Source: Plesiocystis pacifica SIR-1 (GTDB taxonomy: Bacteria; Myxococcota_A; Polyangia; Nannocystales; Nannocystaceae). Taken from it: a stretch of DNA of 64,000 nucleotides. Below, one piece after another: positions 33,432 through 48,220 of this stretch. The stretch lies in the NCBI RefSeq assembly GCF_000170895.1, contig NZ_ABCS01000014.1:83771-147770 (forward strand). The letters run 5' to 3'. Under the pieces are notes generated by a model. The model did not search any database, was not told the DNA's origin, and worked only from the letters and a program-made list of their open reading frames with translations. How positions within the stretch are numbered: the stretch's first letter is position 1; each line of letters opens with the position of its first letter. The position numbers and the translations under genes are program-made.

Positions 33432-34220
33432 TCAGGTGTCCGCGAAGCGAGCGACCACCGGGACGTGGTCCGAGGGCTCGTCCCAGGCCCGGGGCTCCCA
33501 GTCGTGGACGACCTCGGTGCAGCGCTCGGTCGCCGGCGCCGTCGCGTAGACGTAGTCGATGCGCAGGCCGTGCTTTTTCTCCCAGCTCCCGCCGCGGTAG
33601 TCGAACCAGGTGAAGCGCCCCGGCGCGTCGTCGAACTTGCGGAAGCAGTCGTGCAGCCCGAAGTTCTCGAGGGCGTCGAGGGCCGCGTGCTCCTCGGGCG
33701 TGAAGTGCGTGCCGCCCTTCATCGACTCGACCGACCAGGTGTCGCGCGCGTCCCGGGCGATGTTGAAGTCGCCGCACAGCACGACCTCGTCGCTGGGTCC
33801 AAAGCGAGCGTCGAGCTCGCCCCGCAAGCGCGCGAACCAGTCGAGCTTGTAGGCGAAGGCCTCCGAGCCCAGCGCGGTCCCGTTGGGCGCGTAGAGGTTG
33901 TAGATGCGCACGCCCTCGTAGGTCAGCGCGAGGATGCGCTTGTGCTTGTCCTCGGGGCCCTCGGCGAAGCCCAGCTGGACGTCGACGGGCTTTTGGCCCT
34001 TCACCAGGGTCGCCACGCCCGCGTAGCCCTTGGTCCCGTTGAGCGCGACTTGGTAGCCGAGCTCCATGAACGGGACCCGCGGGAACAGGGCGTTCTCGAC
34101 CTTCGTCTCCTGCAAGCACGCGACGTCCGGCTCGTGCTCGTCGAGGTAGGTCAGCACGTTGTCGAGGCGCGCCCGCACCGAGTTGACGTTCCAGGTCATG
34201 AGGCTGAAGCCCTTCGCCAT
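33432..34220 (-). CDS. xthA: Exodeoxyribonuclease III
   Basis: A 262-residue enzyme of the exonuclease III/AP-endonuclease family, which cuts 5' to abasic sites and degrades one strand of duplex DNA. Motifs: TWNVNSVRAR, CLQETKV with the metal-binding Glu, IYNLYAPNG, LCGDFNIA with the catalytic Asp and Asn, and the ending EPSDHVPVVA with the catalytic Asp-His pair. The ATG at 34220 yields the normal length; the open frame continues upstream without coding character. It is divergent from the thiolase gene, leaving 172 bp for promoters of both. Confidence 0.95.
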   Translation of the reverse strand: MAKGFSLMTWNVNSVRARLDNVLTYLDEHEPDVACLQETKVENALFPRVPFMELGYQVALNGTKGYAGVATLVKGQKPVDVQLGFAEGPEDKHKRILALTYEGVRIYNLYAPNGTALGSEAFAYKLDWFARLRGELDARFGPSDEVVLCGDFNIARDARDTWSVESMKGGTHFTPEEHAALDALENFGLHDCFRKFDDAPGRFTWFDYRGGSWEKKHGLRIDYVYATAPATERCTEVVHDWEPRAWDEPSDHVPVVARFADT

Positions 34221-34392
34221 GGCGCGGAGGATAACGCCGCCGCGACCCCTCCCGCCGAGGCGTGAATCCGCGGTCGATCCGTGAGTCAACGCAGCGCCTC
34301 CCGCTCGCTCCCCACACACCAGGGGAGCGCCGTGAGGAACAACAACCAGGGGCAAAGCACGGCGTTCTCGCCGTCGTGGTACGCAAACGCAG

Positions 34393-35616
34393 ATGGTCGA
34401 CAATCTGGATCCCGCTCGCACGCCCGTCATCGTCGATGCTCTGCGCACCCCCATGGGTCGCTTCCGCGGCGCGCTCGCGCCGATCCGCCCCGACGACCTC
34501 GCCGCGCACGTGATCAAGGCGATCGTCGAGCGCAACCCGACCCTCGCCGAGGACATCGAGGACGTCTACTTCGGCGCCGCGAACCAGTCGGGCGAGGACA
34601 ACCGCAACGTCGCGCGCATGGGCTCGCTGCTCGCCGGCCTGCCCGTGGAGGTCCCCGGCGTGACCGTCAACCGCCTGTGCGGCTCGGGCATGGAGGCCAT
34701 CATCCAGGCCGCCAAGTCGATCATGGTCGGCGAGGGCAAGGTCTACATCGCCGGCGGCTCGGAGAGCATGACCCGCGCCCCCTACGTCATGCCCAAGGGC
34801 CCCCAGCCCTTCCACAACAAGCCCGAGATCTACGACACCGCCCTGGGCTGGCGCATGAACAACCCCAAGATGGACCAGCGCTACCCCATCGAGGGCCTCG
34901 GCAGCACGGCCGAGAACGTCGCCGAGCGCCACGGCGTCAGCCGCGAGGACCAGGACGCCTGGGCCCTGCGCAGCCACCAGCGGGCCGCTCAGGCCCAGGA
35001 CGAGGGCTGGTTCGACGACGAGATCGTGCCGATCATGGTGCCCCAGGGCCGCAAGAAGGACCCGGTCCGCGTGACCGCCGACGAGTCCGTGCGCCGGGAC
35101 ACCTCGGCCGAGAAGCTCGCCAAGCTGCGCCCGGTGTTCCGCCAGGGCGGCACGGTCACGGCCGGCAACGCCTCGCCCCTCAACGACGGCGCGGCCGCCC
35201 TGCTGATCACCTCGGCCGCCCGCGCGCAGATCCTCGGCCTCGAGCCCCTCGCGCGCATCGTGTCCTGGGGCCACGCCGGCGTGCACCCGAGCGTCATGGG
35301 CATCGGCCCCATCCCCTCGAGCCGCAAGGCCCTGCAGCGCGCGGGCATCAAGGCCGCGCAGCTGAGCTCCATCGAGCTCAACGAGGCCTTCGCCAGCCAG
35401 ACCGTCGCCAGCGTCCGCGCCCTCGGCCTCGACGAGGACAAGGTCAACCCTTCGGGCGGCGCCATCGCCCTGGGGCACCCCCTCGGCTGCTCCGGCGCGC
35501 GGATCGTGACGACCCTGGCCTACAACCTGCGCCGCACCAAGGGCGAGTGGGGCCTCGCCAGCATGTGCATCGGGGTCGGCCAGGGCATCGCCTGTGTGCT
35601 CCAGCGCACAATATGA
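34393..35616 (+). CDS. Acetyl-CoA C-acyltransferase (thiolase)
   Basis: A 407-residue cytoplasmic thiolase that cleaves a 3-oxoacyl-CoA with CoA to give acetyl-CoA. The nucleophile is Cys96 in NRLCGSGM. The GGSESMTRAPYVMPK block, GHPLGCSGARIV with the catalytic His, and the late CIGVGQG with the second Cys are all in place. Overall form and block sequences are closest in type to the 3-oxoadipyl-CoA thiolases (PcaF/PaaJ), but a beta-oxidation role is also possible, and no other gene of either pathway lies nearby. Confidence 0.9.
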   Translation: MVDNLDPARTPVIVDALRTPMGRFRGALAPIRPDDLAAHVIKAIVERNPTLAEDIEDVYFGAANQSGEDNRNVARMGSLLAGLPVEVPGVTVNRLCGSGMEAIIQAAKSIMVGEGKVYIAGGSESMTRAPYVMPKGPQPFHNKPEIYDTALGWRMNNPKMDQRYPIEGLGSTAENVAERHGVSREDQDAWALRSHQRAAQAQDEGWFDDEIVPIMVPQGRKKDPVRVTADESVRRDTSAEKLAKLRPVFRQGGTVTAGNASPLNDGAAALLITSAARAQILGLEPLARIVSWGHAGVHPSVMGIGPIPSSRKALQRAGIKAAQLSSIELNEAFASQTVASVRALGLDEDKVNPSGGAIALGHPLGCSGARIVTTLAYNLRRTKGEWGLASMCIGVGQGIACVLQRTI

Positions 35617-35739
35617 TGATTGCCCCAGAAGGTGTGTTCATAGCCCGGATTTCGCCCTCCGCGGCATCCCCTGCCAGGCTACGCGGCCGCGGTCCACGCT
35701 GCGAAAAGCCATGCGCGCTCTGAAGCACGTTCCAGGGGT

Positions 35740-35769
35740 TTGACGCGACGGAGCCTCGCCCCCTACTTT
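35740..35769 (+). promoter_or_regulatory. Sigma-70 type promoter, leaderless layout
   Basis: TTGACG (35740-35745), an 18-nt spacer and TACTTT (35764-35769). The -10 box ends 7 nt before the ATG at 35777, so the transcript should start at or next to the start codon. Confidence 0.55.
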
Positions 35770-35776
35770 CGCCGCC

Positions 35777-36340
35777 ATGCTTCGCCTTGGCTCGCTGACT
35801 GCCTCCCTGTTTTTCGCCGCCGCCCTCTCCCTGACCGCCTGCGACAACGGCGACGACGACGGGGGCACCGACGAGGCCGCCGACGGGAGCGACGGCGCCG
35901 AGGAGGGCGGCGTGTGCGGTGAGGAGTGGGCCGAGAAGGACGGCACCACCCCGTCCATCATGGACATCTGGGGAGCCCCCTGCACCACCGACGCCGACTG
36001 TGCGGCCATCCCCGGCGGCGACGGCGTGTGCGTGGACAACATCGTCGGCGTCTACGATCTGCCCGGGGGCTACTGCGCCAAGCTCGGCTGCGAGCTGCCC
36101 GACACCAGCACCAGCTTCGTGCCCAACGCCATGGACTGCGACCCCAACGGCGGCGTGTCCTGTGCCGGCATCCAGGGCGTCTACACCATCTGCGGCCTGC
36201 CCTGCACCAGCGACAGCCAGTGCGGCCGCGAGGGCTACGGCTGCCGGATCATGCCCAACATCGGCGCCGAGGGGGACGAGGCCTACTGCCTCATGAACCC
36301 CGACGACTGCTGCACCTCTGCCTCCAACGAGTGTGCCTGA
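35777..36340 (+). CDS. Small Cys-rich lipoprotein
   Basis: A 187-residue predicted lipoprotein. The signal peptide ends ALSLTAC, and an acidic Gly/Asp linker follows. The remaining 140 residues contain 14-16 Cys in a regular spacing (APCTTDADCAAIPGGDGVC, GLPCTSDSQCGREGYGC), and end in CCTSASNECA. The pattern is that of disulfide-knotted surface domains found elsewhere in this window; no enzymatic motif. A strong promoter-like element sits just before the ATG. The 3' end overlaps the GTG start of the methyltransferase gene by 8 bp. Confidence 0.78.
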   Translation: MLRLGSLTASLFFAAALSLTACDNGDDDGGTDEAADGSDGAEEGGVCGEEWAEKDGTTPSIMDIWGAPCTTDADCAAIPGGDGVCVDNIVGVYDLPGGYCAKLGCELPDTSTSFVPNAMDCDPNGGVSCAGIQGVYTICGLPCTSDSQCGREGYGCRIMPNIGAEGDEAYCLMNPDDCCTSASNECA

Positions 36341-37301
36341 GCCCAGCGCGCCCCTGCTCCTCGACGGCGCCTTGGCCACGGAGCTGAGGCGCCGCGGCTT
36401 TGAGCTGGAGGCGCCCCTGTTCGCGGCCCGGGCCTTGCTCGAGGCCCCGGACCTGCTCGTCGAGATTCACCGCGACTACGCCCTGGCCGGCGCCCAGGTC
36501 CTGAGCACCAACAGCTTCGGGCTGCACGCCGCGACCCTGGCCCGGGCCGGCATGGCCGAGCGCCAGGCCGAGCTCGCGGCCCGCAGCGTCGAGCTCACCT
36601 TCCTCGCGCGCCAGCTCGTGCGCCAGTCGGGCTCCGAGCGCACCTCCTTCCGGGTCGCGGCCTCTGTCCCGCCCCCGCCCCCCTCCCCCTCCGAGGGCGA
36701 CGCCCCCGAGCTGACCCGCGCCGCCCTGCGCAGCTTGGCGAGCGCCCTCGTCGACGCGGGCGCGGACCTGGTGCTGTTCGAGACCTTCGCCAAGCCCGAG
36801 CACATCCGCGCGGCCCTCGAGGTCGCCGGCGCCCTCGAGGTCCCCGTGTGGCTGTCCGTCGTTGGCGACGCCCGGCCGGGCCACCGCGGCCAGCTCCTCG
36901 GCGGCGTCCCCTTCGACGCCCTCGCGGCGCTGCTGCGCGAGCCCGGCCTGCGCCGCCCCGACGCCCTGCTGCTCAACTGCACGCAGATCGACGCCGTACC
37001 TCGGGCCCTCGACGCCCTGCTCCAGACCGCGCGCGCGGCCGGGCTCGAGGGCGTCGACCTCGGCCTGTACCCGCACCTCGGACGCGCCCGCCACGACGGC
37101 GAGTGGATCGATCGCATCCTCGAGGCCGAGGTCTACGCCGGTCAGATCGAGGCGTGGATGGCCGCGCGCCCGGCCCTGTCCATCGCCGGGGCCTGCTGCG
37201 GCTCGACCCCCGCCTACGTCGAGGCCCTGGCCCGCCGGCTCCACCCCGACGCGGCCGCCCGCGAGCGCGCGAACGTCCGCCTCGCGCACCGCCTGCCCTG
37301 A
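36333..37301 (+). CDS. Homocysteine S-methyltransferase family protein
   Basis: A 322-residue enzyme of the Hcy-binding methyltransferase fold (as in MmuM, BHMT and the N-terminus of MetH). It starts with the family signature LLLDGALATELRRRG. The zinc-binding Cys residues are visible: one in LLLNCTQID and the pair in GACCGSTP. Such enzymes transfer a methyl group to homocysteine from S-methylmethionine, betaine or a similar donor; the donor cannot be told from sequence. GTG start overlapping the end of the lipoprotein gene by 8 bp. Confidence 0.87.
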   Translation: MPEPSAPLLLDGALATELRRRGFELEAPLFAARALLEAPDLLVEIHRDYALAGAQVLSTNSFGLHAATLARAGMAERQAELAARSVELTFLARQLVRQSGSERTSFRVAASVPPPPPSPSEGDAPELTRAALRSLASALVDAGADLVLFETFAKPEHIRAALEVAGALEVPVWLSVVGDARPGHRGQLLGGVPFDALAALLREPGLRRPDALLLNCTQIDAVPRALDALLQTARAAGLEGVDLGLYPHLGRARHDGEWIDRILEAEVYAGQIEAWMAARPALSIAGACCGSTPAYVEALARRLHPDAAARERANVRLAHRLP

Positions 37302-37326
37302 GCTTCCTACGCGCGGACGGCTCGGG

Positions 37327-42882
<5,556 letters not shown>

Positions 42883-42984
42883 TGGCGCTCATGATACTGC
42901 AGTCACCCGGGGTCTCCGCGGCCAGCTGGCATCAGCCCATCCCGCGCATGGATGGGACGGCGCTCTACCGTTGAGGGGAGCTGC

Positions 42985-42990
42985 TATCCT
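42985..42990 (+). promoter_or_regulatory. Putative -10 box, near-leaderless layout
   Basis: TATCCT ends 8 nt before the GTG at 42999. No good -35 hexamer is seen at 16-18 nt upstream, so this is a weak call. Confidence 0.3.
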
Positions 42991-42998
42991 CGCGCGCG

Positions 42999-43910
42999 GT
43001 GGATGTAGACAGCGACACCCTACCCGCGTCCCCGGTCCCCTGGATCACCTACGAAATTCAACGCCGCGTCCGCTGGCGCGACGACGACGTGATCGTCTCC
43101 GTCCCGGCCAAGAGCGGGACCAACTGGACGATGAACATCGTCCACCAGCTGCGCACGGGGGGCGACGCAGACTTCAGCGACATCTACCACGTGGTCCCCT
43201 GGCTCGAGTTCGTTCCCGGACCGGGGGTTGGGATCGACGAGCTCGTCGGACGCATCGACGCGATGCCCGAGGGTCCGCGGCGCGTGTTCAAGACGCACTC
43301 GGCTCCGCCCGTGCTGCCCTACGTCGAGCCGGGCGCAGGCCCGCGGCTCAAGTACGTGGTCGTGCTGCGCAACCCCGAGGAGGTCATCGCCTCGCTCAAG
43401 CCCTTCCTCGAGAAACACCGCGACGAGTGGTTCGAGCTGTGGGGCATGCCCGCGGCCCCGCCCTGGCCCGACCTCCAGACCTACTACGAGACCGGAGCCG
43501 TGCCCATGGGCCTGACCGCGATCCCCTTCGGCTTCCTCGCCTCGTGGTGGCCGCTGCGCCACCACGACAACGTGCTGCTGCTGCACTTCGCCGACATGAA
43601 GCGAGACGTCGAGGGGAGCGTGCGCAAGATCGCCGCGTTCCTCGAGCTCGAGCCGAGCCCCGAGCAGTGGCCGGTGATCCTCGAGCGCTGCTCCTTCGAG
43701 TGGATGAAGGCGAACCAGCGCAAGTTCGAGCTCACGGAGGTCGGCCAGGTGCCGGTCATGGAGAGCGGGGGCATCGTCCGCCGCGGGAGCGTGGGCCAGG
43801 CCCGGGCCGAGGGAATGAGCGAGGCCATGGCGAGCGACCTCGAGCGGCGCGGGCGGGCCGTGCTCCACGACGAGGCCGCGCTCCGGTGGCTCTACGCGGG
43901 CGGCGAGTAG
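42999..43910 (+). CDS. PAPS-dependent sulfotransferase
   Basis: A 303-residue cytoplasmic-type sulfotransferase that moves a sulfuryl group from PAPS to an acceptor. The 5'-phosphosulfate loop PAKSGTNW is at 36-43, the catalytic His100 lies in RVFKTHSAP, and the 3'-phosphate motif RNPEEVIAS starts at 124. The late GSVGQARAEG block corresponds to the RKGxxGDW region of animal SULT1 enzymes but is degenerate. The acceptor is unknown. GTG start. The gene stands alone, divergent from the hybrid kinase with 116 bp between them. Confidence 0.9.
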   Translation: MDVDSDTLPASPVPWITYEIQRRVRWRDDDVIVSVPAKSGTNWTMNIVHQLRTGGDADFSDIYHVVPWLEFVPGPGVGIDELVGRIDAMPEGPRRVFKTHSAPPVLPYVEPGAGPRLKYVVVLRNPEEVIASLKPFLEKHRDEWFELWGMPAAPPWPDLQTYYETGAVPMGLTAIPFGFLASWWPLRHHDNVLLLHFADMKRDVEGSVRKIAAFLELEPSPEQWPVILERCSFEWMKANQRKFELTEVGQVPVMESGGIVRRGSVGQARAEGMSEAMASDLERRGRAVLHDEAALRWLYAGGE

Positions 43911-44083
43911 GCGGCCGCGAGCTCGGCGATGCCAGCGGCGGGCGGGCAGATCTGCCGGATCCCCCGCGGGCGAGGCGGCGAGGCGACCGCCCTCTCGAGT
44001 TCACCCCCTTCAGCGGCGCGGACCCGTGCGCCTGCGACCCCGACGCGGTCGTCGCCAGCGTAGCGAATTGGCTGATCGACTAA
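43911..44083 (+). other. Possible gene remnant
   Basis: The spacer after the sulfotransferase gene ends with an in-frame stretch, about 43996-44083, reading LEFTPFSGADPC then ACDPDAVVASVANWLID and a TAA stop. It has coding-like composition but no start and no upstream continuation in frame, so it may be the tail of a lost gene. No family is recognised. Confidence 0.25.
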
Positions 44084-44153
44084 GCCCCGATAGCGTGCAT
44101 GGGTCGGAGCCCTCGAACCCAAACGATCTCCCAATCGCCAGGTTGGTCTGTCG

Positions 44154-44159
44154 TAGCAT
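44154..44159 (+). promoter_or_regulatory. Putative -10 box, leaderless layout
   Basis: TAGCAT ends 6 nt before the ATG at 44166. GAGGA follows, too close to the ATG to act as a normal Shine-Dalgarno. No clear -35 box. Confidence 0.35.
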
Positions 44160-44165
44160 CGAGGA

Positions 44166-45377
44166 ATGCGGGCCCAAGCAACCGGCGCCGTGGATCTGCG
44201 CGCGGCGGTAGGCCGCGAGCCCGAGCTGCGATCGCTGTGGACGAGCCTCGACACCGGCTCGGTGCTGCTCCACGGTCGACGCGGGCTGGGCAAGACGACC
44301 CTGCTGCGCCTGGCCATGGCCAACGCGCCCGCGCAGTGGTTGGGGCGGCGCCTGGATCTGAGCAGCCTCGAGCGACCCATCGAAGCCGGCGCGGCCCTGG
44401 TCCACGCCCTGTGGCGCGAGCACCCCACCCCGCCGGCGGACCTGAGCGTGCTCGTTCAGCCCCTCCTCGACGACCGCGAGCGCCTCTCGATCGAGGCCTT
44501 CGGCCGGGCCGAGGCGGGCTGGGAGCAGGTCCTGCGCCAGGCCATCGAGCAGGTCCTCGACGCCGAGCTGGAGTCGGGCTCGGGCTCGGGCCGCGCCCTG
44601 GTCCTCGCCCTCGACCACTTCGAAGATTTTTGCGTCCGCGTGCGCGGCCGAGGGCTCGAGTCGAGCCTGGGCAGCTTCGTGCGGACCCTGCTCGAGCTCG
44701 CCGCCGAGCGCCCGCGCCTGCGCCTGCTGCTGACCTTCGAGGGCGACCCCCAGCGCGCCCTCGACGAGCTCCCCAAGCGCCCCCTCGCCGACGCCACGGG
44801 GCCGCTGATGCGCGCGGCCCAGCTCGAGCTCTCCCCCCTCCCCCCCGAGTCCAGCGCCCGCCTGGCCAGCGCCTTGCTCATCGGTGAGGACATCACCGCC
44901 CAAAACCGCGTCGCCCTCACCCGCGCGCTCGTCGAGGCCTGCGACGGCGTCCCGGGCTGGCTCCACGCCGCGGTCCGAGCCCTCGCCGAGCGCCACCGAA
45001 AACCCCCCAAGCCCGTCCTCGACGGCGACCTCGAGCGCACCCTCGACAGCCTGTTCGCCGCGCCCGCGAGCGCCCTCGACGACCCCAACTGGCAGCTGCG
45101 CCAGGCCTTCAGCCCCGTGCTCGAGCGCTACTGGATGCTCCAGCGCAGCCTGTCCCTGCCGATCCTCGACGCCATCGCCCTGTCCGAAGACGGCGCGCTG
45201 AGCTTCCGAGCGCTGCGCAAGCAGCTGAGCGTGCAGATGACCATCGACGACGACGCGATCTACCGCGTGCTCGAGACCCTGCACCGCGATCAGCTGGTCG
45301 AAGAGTTTGGCGGACGATGGCGCTTTTGTGCCGGCCTGCTGCGCCGCGCCTGGTTGGCCCTGCGTGAGCTGAATTAA
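44166..45377 (+). CDS. STAND-like ATPase with C-terminal winged helix
   Basis: A 403-residue cytoplasmic ATPase. Walker A is GRRGLGKTT at 37-45; Walker B is ALVLALDHFED near 150. A second acidic/polar block (RLRLLLTFEGDP) fits sensor 1. After a helical lid region, the last ~100 residues form a winged-helix-like domain (LSFRALRKQLSVQMTIDDDAIYRVLETLHRDQLVEEFGGRWRF broken here only for description). The plan is that of archaeal-type MNS/ATPase and small STAND NTPases that act as switches. No effector domain is fused, and the neighbours do not point to a defence island. Confidence 0.7.
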   Translation: MRAQATGAVDLRAAVGREPELRSLWTSLDTGSVLLHGRRGLGKTTLLRLAMANAPAQWLGRRLDLSSLERPIEAGAALVHALWREHPTPPADLSVLVQPLLDDRERLSIEAFGRAEAGWEQVLRQAIEQVLDAELESGSGSGRALVLALDHFEDFCVRVRGRGLESSLGSFVRTLLELAAERPRLRLLLTFEGDPQRALDELPKRPLADATGPLMRAAQLELSPLPPESSARLASALLIGEDITAQNRVALTRALVEACDGVPGWLHAAVRALAERHRKPPKPVLDGDLERTLDSLFAAPASALDDPNWQLRQAFSPVLERYWMLQRSLSLPILDAIALSEDGALSFRALRKQLSVQMTIDDDAIYRVLETLHRDQLVEEFGGRWRFCAGLLRRAWLALRELN

Positions 45378-45404
45378 CGAGTGTACGCCGCCCAGAGTCC
45401 CCCA

Positions 45405-45434
45405 GTGACACCCTGCTCGGCGATGCCGTAGGCT
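45405..45434 (+). promoter_or_regulatory. Sigma-70 type promoter, leaderless layout
   Basis: GTGACA (45405-45410), an 18-nt spacer and TAGGCT (45429-45434). The -10 box ends 5 nt before the ATG at 45440. Confidence 0.55.
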
Positions 45435-45439
45435 AACCC

Positions 45440-46612
45440 ATGGTCGAGCTCAGCCCCTGGAAAACCCGAGCCCTCGTCGGTCTCTCGCTGCTCGCGTTCG
45501 GAGCCTGTGGGGGCGACGACGGCGGGTCAATCTACGCCGACTCGGGCTCGGCCGAGGGCAGCAGCAGCGGCGACGACTCGGAGGAAGCGGGCATGGACGG
45601 GGACGAGGCCCGCGAGTCCAGCGAGGGCGAAGACGGCGACGCGGAGTCGAGCTCGAGCGACGACGGGCCGCTCCTCGACGTGCTCGGGGGCGACACCACG
45701 GCCACCGCCGAGGCTGGCCGCGACCCGGGCTGCGAGAAGGTCGACTTCCTGTTCGTGATCGACAACTCGGGCTCGATGACCGAGGAGCAGATGGCCCTCG
45801 TGACCTCCTTTCCGGGCTTCATCTCCACCATCTCCGACACCTTGATGGCCCAGGACTACCACCTGCTGGTCACCGACACCGACGCGGCCTCGGTCGGTTC
45901 ATCGTCCATCAGCCTCATCAACGGCGAGCTCCAGTGCGAGCCCCACCCCAGCTGCTGCGCGGGGGCCTGCAACGGCCTGGGCGGCGTCATCGTCAACCCG
46001 CCGCCGACCATGTGCAACGGCGAGCCGTGTGCCGACCACCCGATCCCCGAGGGCTGCGACCACGAGATCGGCGCGGGCAAGCTCAACGACCAGCTCGGCG
46101 ACCCTTGCGGCATCGACGGCGAGCTCCGCTACATGCTCGACGACCAGACCGACCTCGAGCAGACCTTCAGCTGCCTGGCCCTCGTGGGCGTCGGCGGCGA
46201 CGGCCTCGAGCGCCCGATCGACGCGACCCTCGAGGCGATCGGCAACCAGAGCAGCCCCGGCGGCTGCAACGAGGGCTTCCTGCGCGACGACGCGGTCCTG
46301 GTCGTGACCATCATCTCCGACGAGGACGACGTCGGCCAGTCCATGGGCGACCCGGCCAGCTGGAAGCAGGCCCTCGTCGACGCCAAGGGCGGCAACGAGG
46401 AGGCCGTGGTCATCCTCGGCCTCCTCGGCGACGGCGGCCTCGCCAACGGCCAGTGCCCCGACGACGTCGACGCCCCCGCCCTGCGCAGCTTCACCGACTC
46501 CTTCGTCCACGGCGTCGTCGGCAGCGTGTGCGCCCCCGACTACGCGCCCTTCTTCCTCCAGGCGGTCTCGGTCATCGACGCGGCCTGCGACGACTTCGAG
46601 CCCGTCGGCTGA
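45440..46612 (+). CDS. von Willebrand factor A domain lipoprotein
   Basis: A 390-residue predicted lipoprotein with signal peptide ending LLAFGAC. An acidic Ser/Asp/Glu linker covers about residues 25-85. The vWA domain starts near 98 with VDFLFVIDNSGSM, giving a complete DxSxS MIDAS, and VVTIISDEDDVGQ supplies the later acidic ligands. Cys-rich insertions (HPSCCAGACNG, TMCNGEPCADH) decorate the fold. The ending CDDFEPVG matches that of the vWA lipoprotein at 19144-20319, so the two are paralogues. Probably a metal-dependent surface binding protein. A promoter-like element directly abuts the ATG. Confidence 0.85.
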   Translation: MVELSPWKTRALVGLSLLAFGACGGDDGGSIYADSGSAEGSSSGDDSEEAGMDGDEARESSEGEDGDAESSSSDDGPLLDVLGGDTTATAEAGRDPGCEKVDFLFVIDNSGSMTEEQMALVTSFPGFISTISDTLMAQDYHLLVTDTDAASVGSSSISLINGELQCEPHPSCCAGACNGLGGVIVNPPPTMCNGEPCADHPIPEGCDHEIGAGKLNDQLGDPCGIDGELRYMLDDQTDLEQTFSCLALVGVGGDGLERPIDATLEAIGNQSSPGGCNEGFLRDDAVLVVTIISDEDDVGQSMGDPASWKQALVDAKGGNEEAVVILGLLGDGGLANGQCPDDVDAPALRSFTDSFVHGVVGSVCAPDYAPFFLQAVSVIDAACDDFEPVG

Positions 46613-46640
46613 GTTTCGTTTTGCCCCGCAGGCGCCTGCC

Positions 46641-46740
46641 ACCGGGGGCGCTTCGTCGCTCCGCTCCTCCGCTTTGTCGCCCCCGCAAGCGGGGGCGTGG
46701 GTTCGTGGACGAGGGGCAGGGAGGACGTGGCGTCGTCCAC
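46641..46740 (+). repeat. Full composite copy of the dispersed repeat family
   Basis: Contiguous modules: TCGCTCCGCTCCTCCGCTTT at about 46654-46675, the hairpin GCCCCCGC-AA-GCGGGGGC plus GTGGGTTCGT at 46677-46706, and GGACGAGGGGCAGGGAGG with CGTGGCGTCGTCCA at 46707-46739. The hairpin can act as a terminator for the vWA gene upstream. Confidence 0.75.
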
Positions 46741-46843
46741 CGGGTCTCGAGACGCACGGCTCGCAAGCAGCCACCGACCCCCAGACCTGCCCTCGGGCGA
46801 ACACGTTGCGCCGCGCCCACGCAGGCGCTATCCCGTGCGACCC

Positions 46844-48148
46844 ATGGGCGCGCAACCAGGCATCGCAGGCATCGACTTCGGGACCTCGAACAGCGTCGTC
46901 GCCCTCGCCGGCGCGGACGGGCCCACGCGCTTCGCCACCCACGCGCTGCTCGGCGACTCGACCACGAGCTTTCGCAGCTTGCTGTTCTTCGACCTCGAGG
47001 AGCAGCGCCCGCGCCAGCCGGTCGACTACAGCGCCGGGCCCGAGGGCATCGAGGCCTACCTCGAGGCCCTCGGCGAGGGCCGGCTGATCCAGTCCTTCAA
47101 GACCCACCTGAGCTCGACCCGCCTGGGCCGCACCCGCGTCGGCCCCCACGCCCTCGACCTCGACGCCCTCTTGCGCCTGTTCCTCGAGCGCCTGCGCGAG
47201 CGCGGCGAGGCCAGCTTGGGCGCGCCCCTGACCCGCGCCGTGTTTGGCCGCCCGGTGTGCTTCGCGGGCGCCGAGGACGAAGCCGCGAACGCCCACGCCG
47301 AGGCCCGGCTGCGCGCGGCGGCTCAGGCCGCGGGCATCGAAGAGCTCCACGTCGAGCTCGAGCCCATCGCCGCCGCCTACCACTACGAGGCCAAGCTCGA
47401 CAGCGACGAGCTGGCGATGATCGCCGACTTCGGCGCGGGGACCACGGACTTTTGCGTGATGCACATCGGCCCGAGCCGGCGCGACGCCGCGGGGCTCGAC
47501 TCGCGCAGCGCGGACGTCCTGGCCACGGGCGGCGTGGGCGTGGCGGGGGACAACCTCGACGCCGCGCTGATCCAGCACGTCGTCGCCCCGGCCCTGGGCA
47601 AGGGCGGCCACTACCGCGAGTTCGGCAAGACCCTCGCGATCCCGCCGTCCTACTACCACAAGCTCTCGCGCTGGCATCAGCTGTCCTTTCTGAGGACCGA
47701 GCGCACCCGCCAGGACCTCGAGCGCCTGCACCAGCTCGCCGACGAGCCCGAGGCCATCGAGGCCCTGATGATGATCATCGAGGACAACCAGGGCTTTCAC
47801 CTGCACAAGTCCGTCGAGGCCACCAAGATCGCCCTGTCCCAGGGCGAGCGCGCCCGCTTTCACTTCGAGCACGACGGCTTCGAGGTCGCCCGCGAGGTCA
47901 GCCGCGCGGACTTCGAGGGCTGGATCGCCGAGGACGTCGCGGCCATGGTCGCCTGCCTCGACCAGACCCTGGCCAAGATCGGCCTGACCCCCGAGGACAT
48001 CGATCGCGTGTTCATGACCGGCGGCACCGCCTTCGTGCCCTGCGTGCGCCGGGAGTTCGCCGCGCGCTTTGGCGTGGACAAGCTCGGCCACGGCGACGAG
48101 CTCTCGTCGATCGCGGCGGGCCTCGCCGCCTGCGGAGCGCGGCTCTAG
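46844..48148 (+). CDS. Hsp70-like ATPase (YegD type)
   Basis: A 434-residue protein with the actin/Hsp70 ATPase fold. PHOSPHATE 1 is GIDFGTSNS at about 9-17, phosphate 2 is [11 protein letters not shown] near 187-197, and the adenosine motif is [10 protein letters not shown] near 380-390. It lacks the C-terminal substrate-binding domain of DnaK, as in YegD-type proteins. The insertion with [18 protein letters not shown] matches the family. The start at 46844 removes an upstream stretch that overlaps the repeat element. YegD-like proteins are putative chaperones of unknown client; none is suggested by the neighbours. Confidence 0.85.
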   Translation: MGAQPGIAGIDFGTSNSVVALAGADGPTRFATHALLGDSTTSFRSLLFFDLEEQRPRQPVDYSAGPEGIEAYLEALGEGRLIQSFKTHLSSTRLGRTRVGPHALDLDALLRLFLERLRERGEASLGAPLTRAVFGRPVCFAGAEDEAANAHAEARLRAAAQAAGIEELHVELEPIAAAYHYEAKLDSDELAMIADFGAGTTDFCVMHIGPSRRDAAGLDSRSADVLATGGVGVAGDNLDAALIQHVVAPALGKGGHYREFGKTLAIPPSYYHKLSRWHQLSFLRTERTRQDLERLHQLADEPEAIEALMMIIEDNQGFHLHKSVEATKIALSQGERARFHFEHDGFEVAREVSRADFEGWIAEDVAAMVACLDQTLAKIGLTPEDIDRVFMTGGTAFVPCVRREFAARFGVDKLGHGDELSSIAAGLAACGARL

Positions 48149-48171
48149 CCCCTGCGCTGCCGAGCCGAGTC

Positions 48172-48200
48172 GAGGGCGTGGCGTCGTCCTCGACGGTCAA
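48172..48200 (+). repeat. Fragment of the dispersed repeat family
   Basis: GAGGGCGTGGCGTCGTCCTC followed by GACGGTCAA, matching the internal part of repeat copies A and B. It lies 20 bp before the selB start. Confidence 0.5.
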
Positions 48201-48220
48201 CTGGGGTACTCTCGGGCCGC

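Noticed and set aside
44166..48148. STAND-like ATPase, vWA protein and Hsp70-like gene as a defence island
   Set aside because: No nuclease, TIR, protease or other effector is fused or adjacent, the vWA protein is an exported lipoprotein, and a repeat element and separate promoters lie between the genes.
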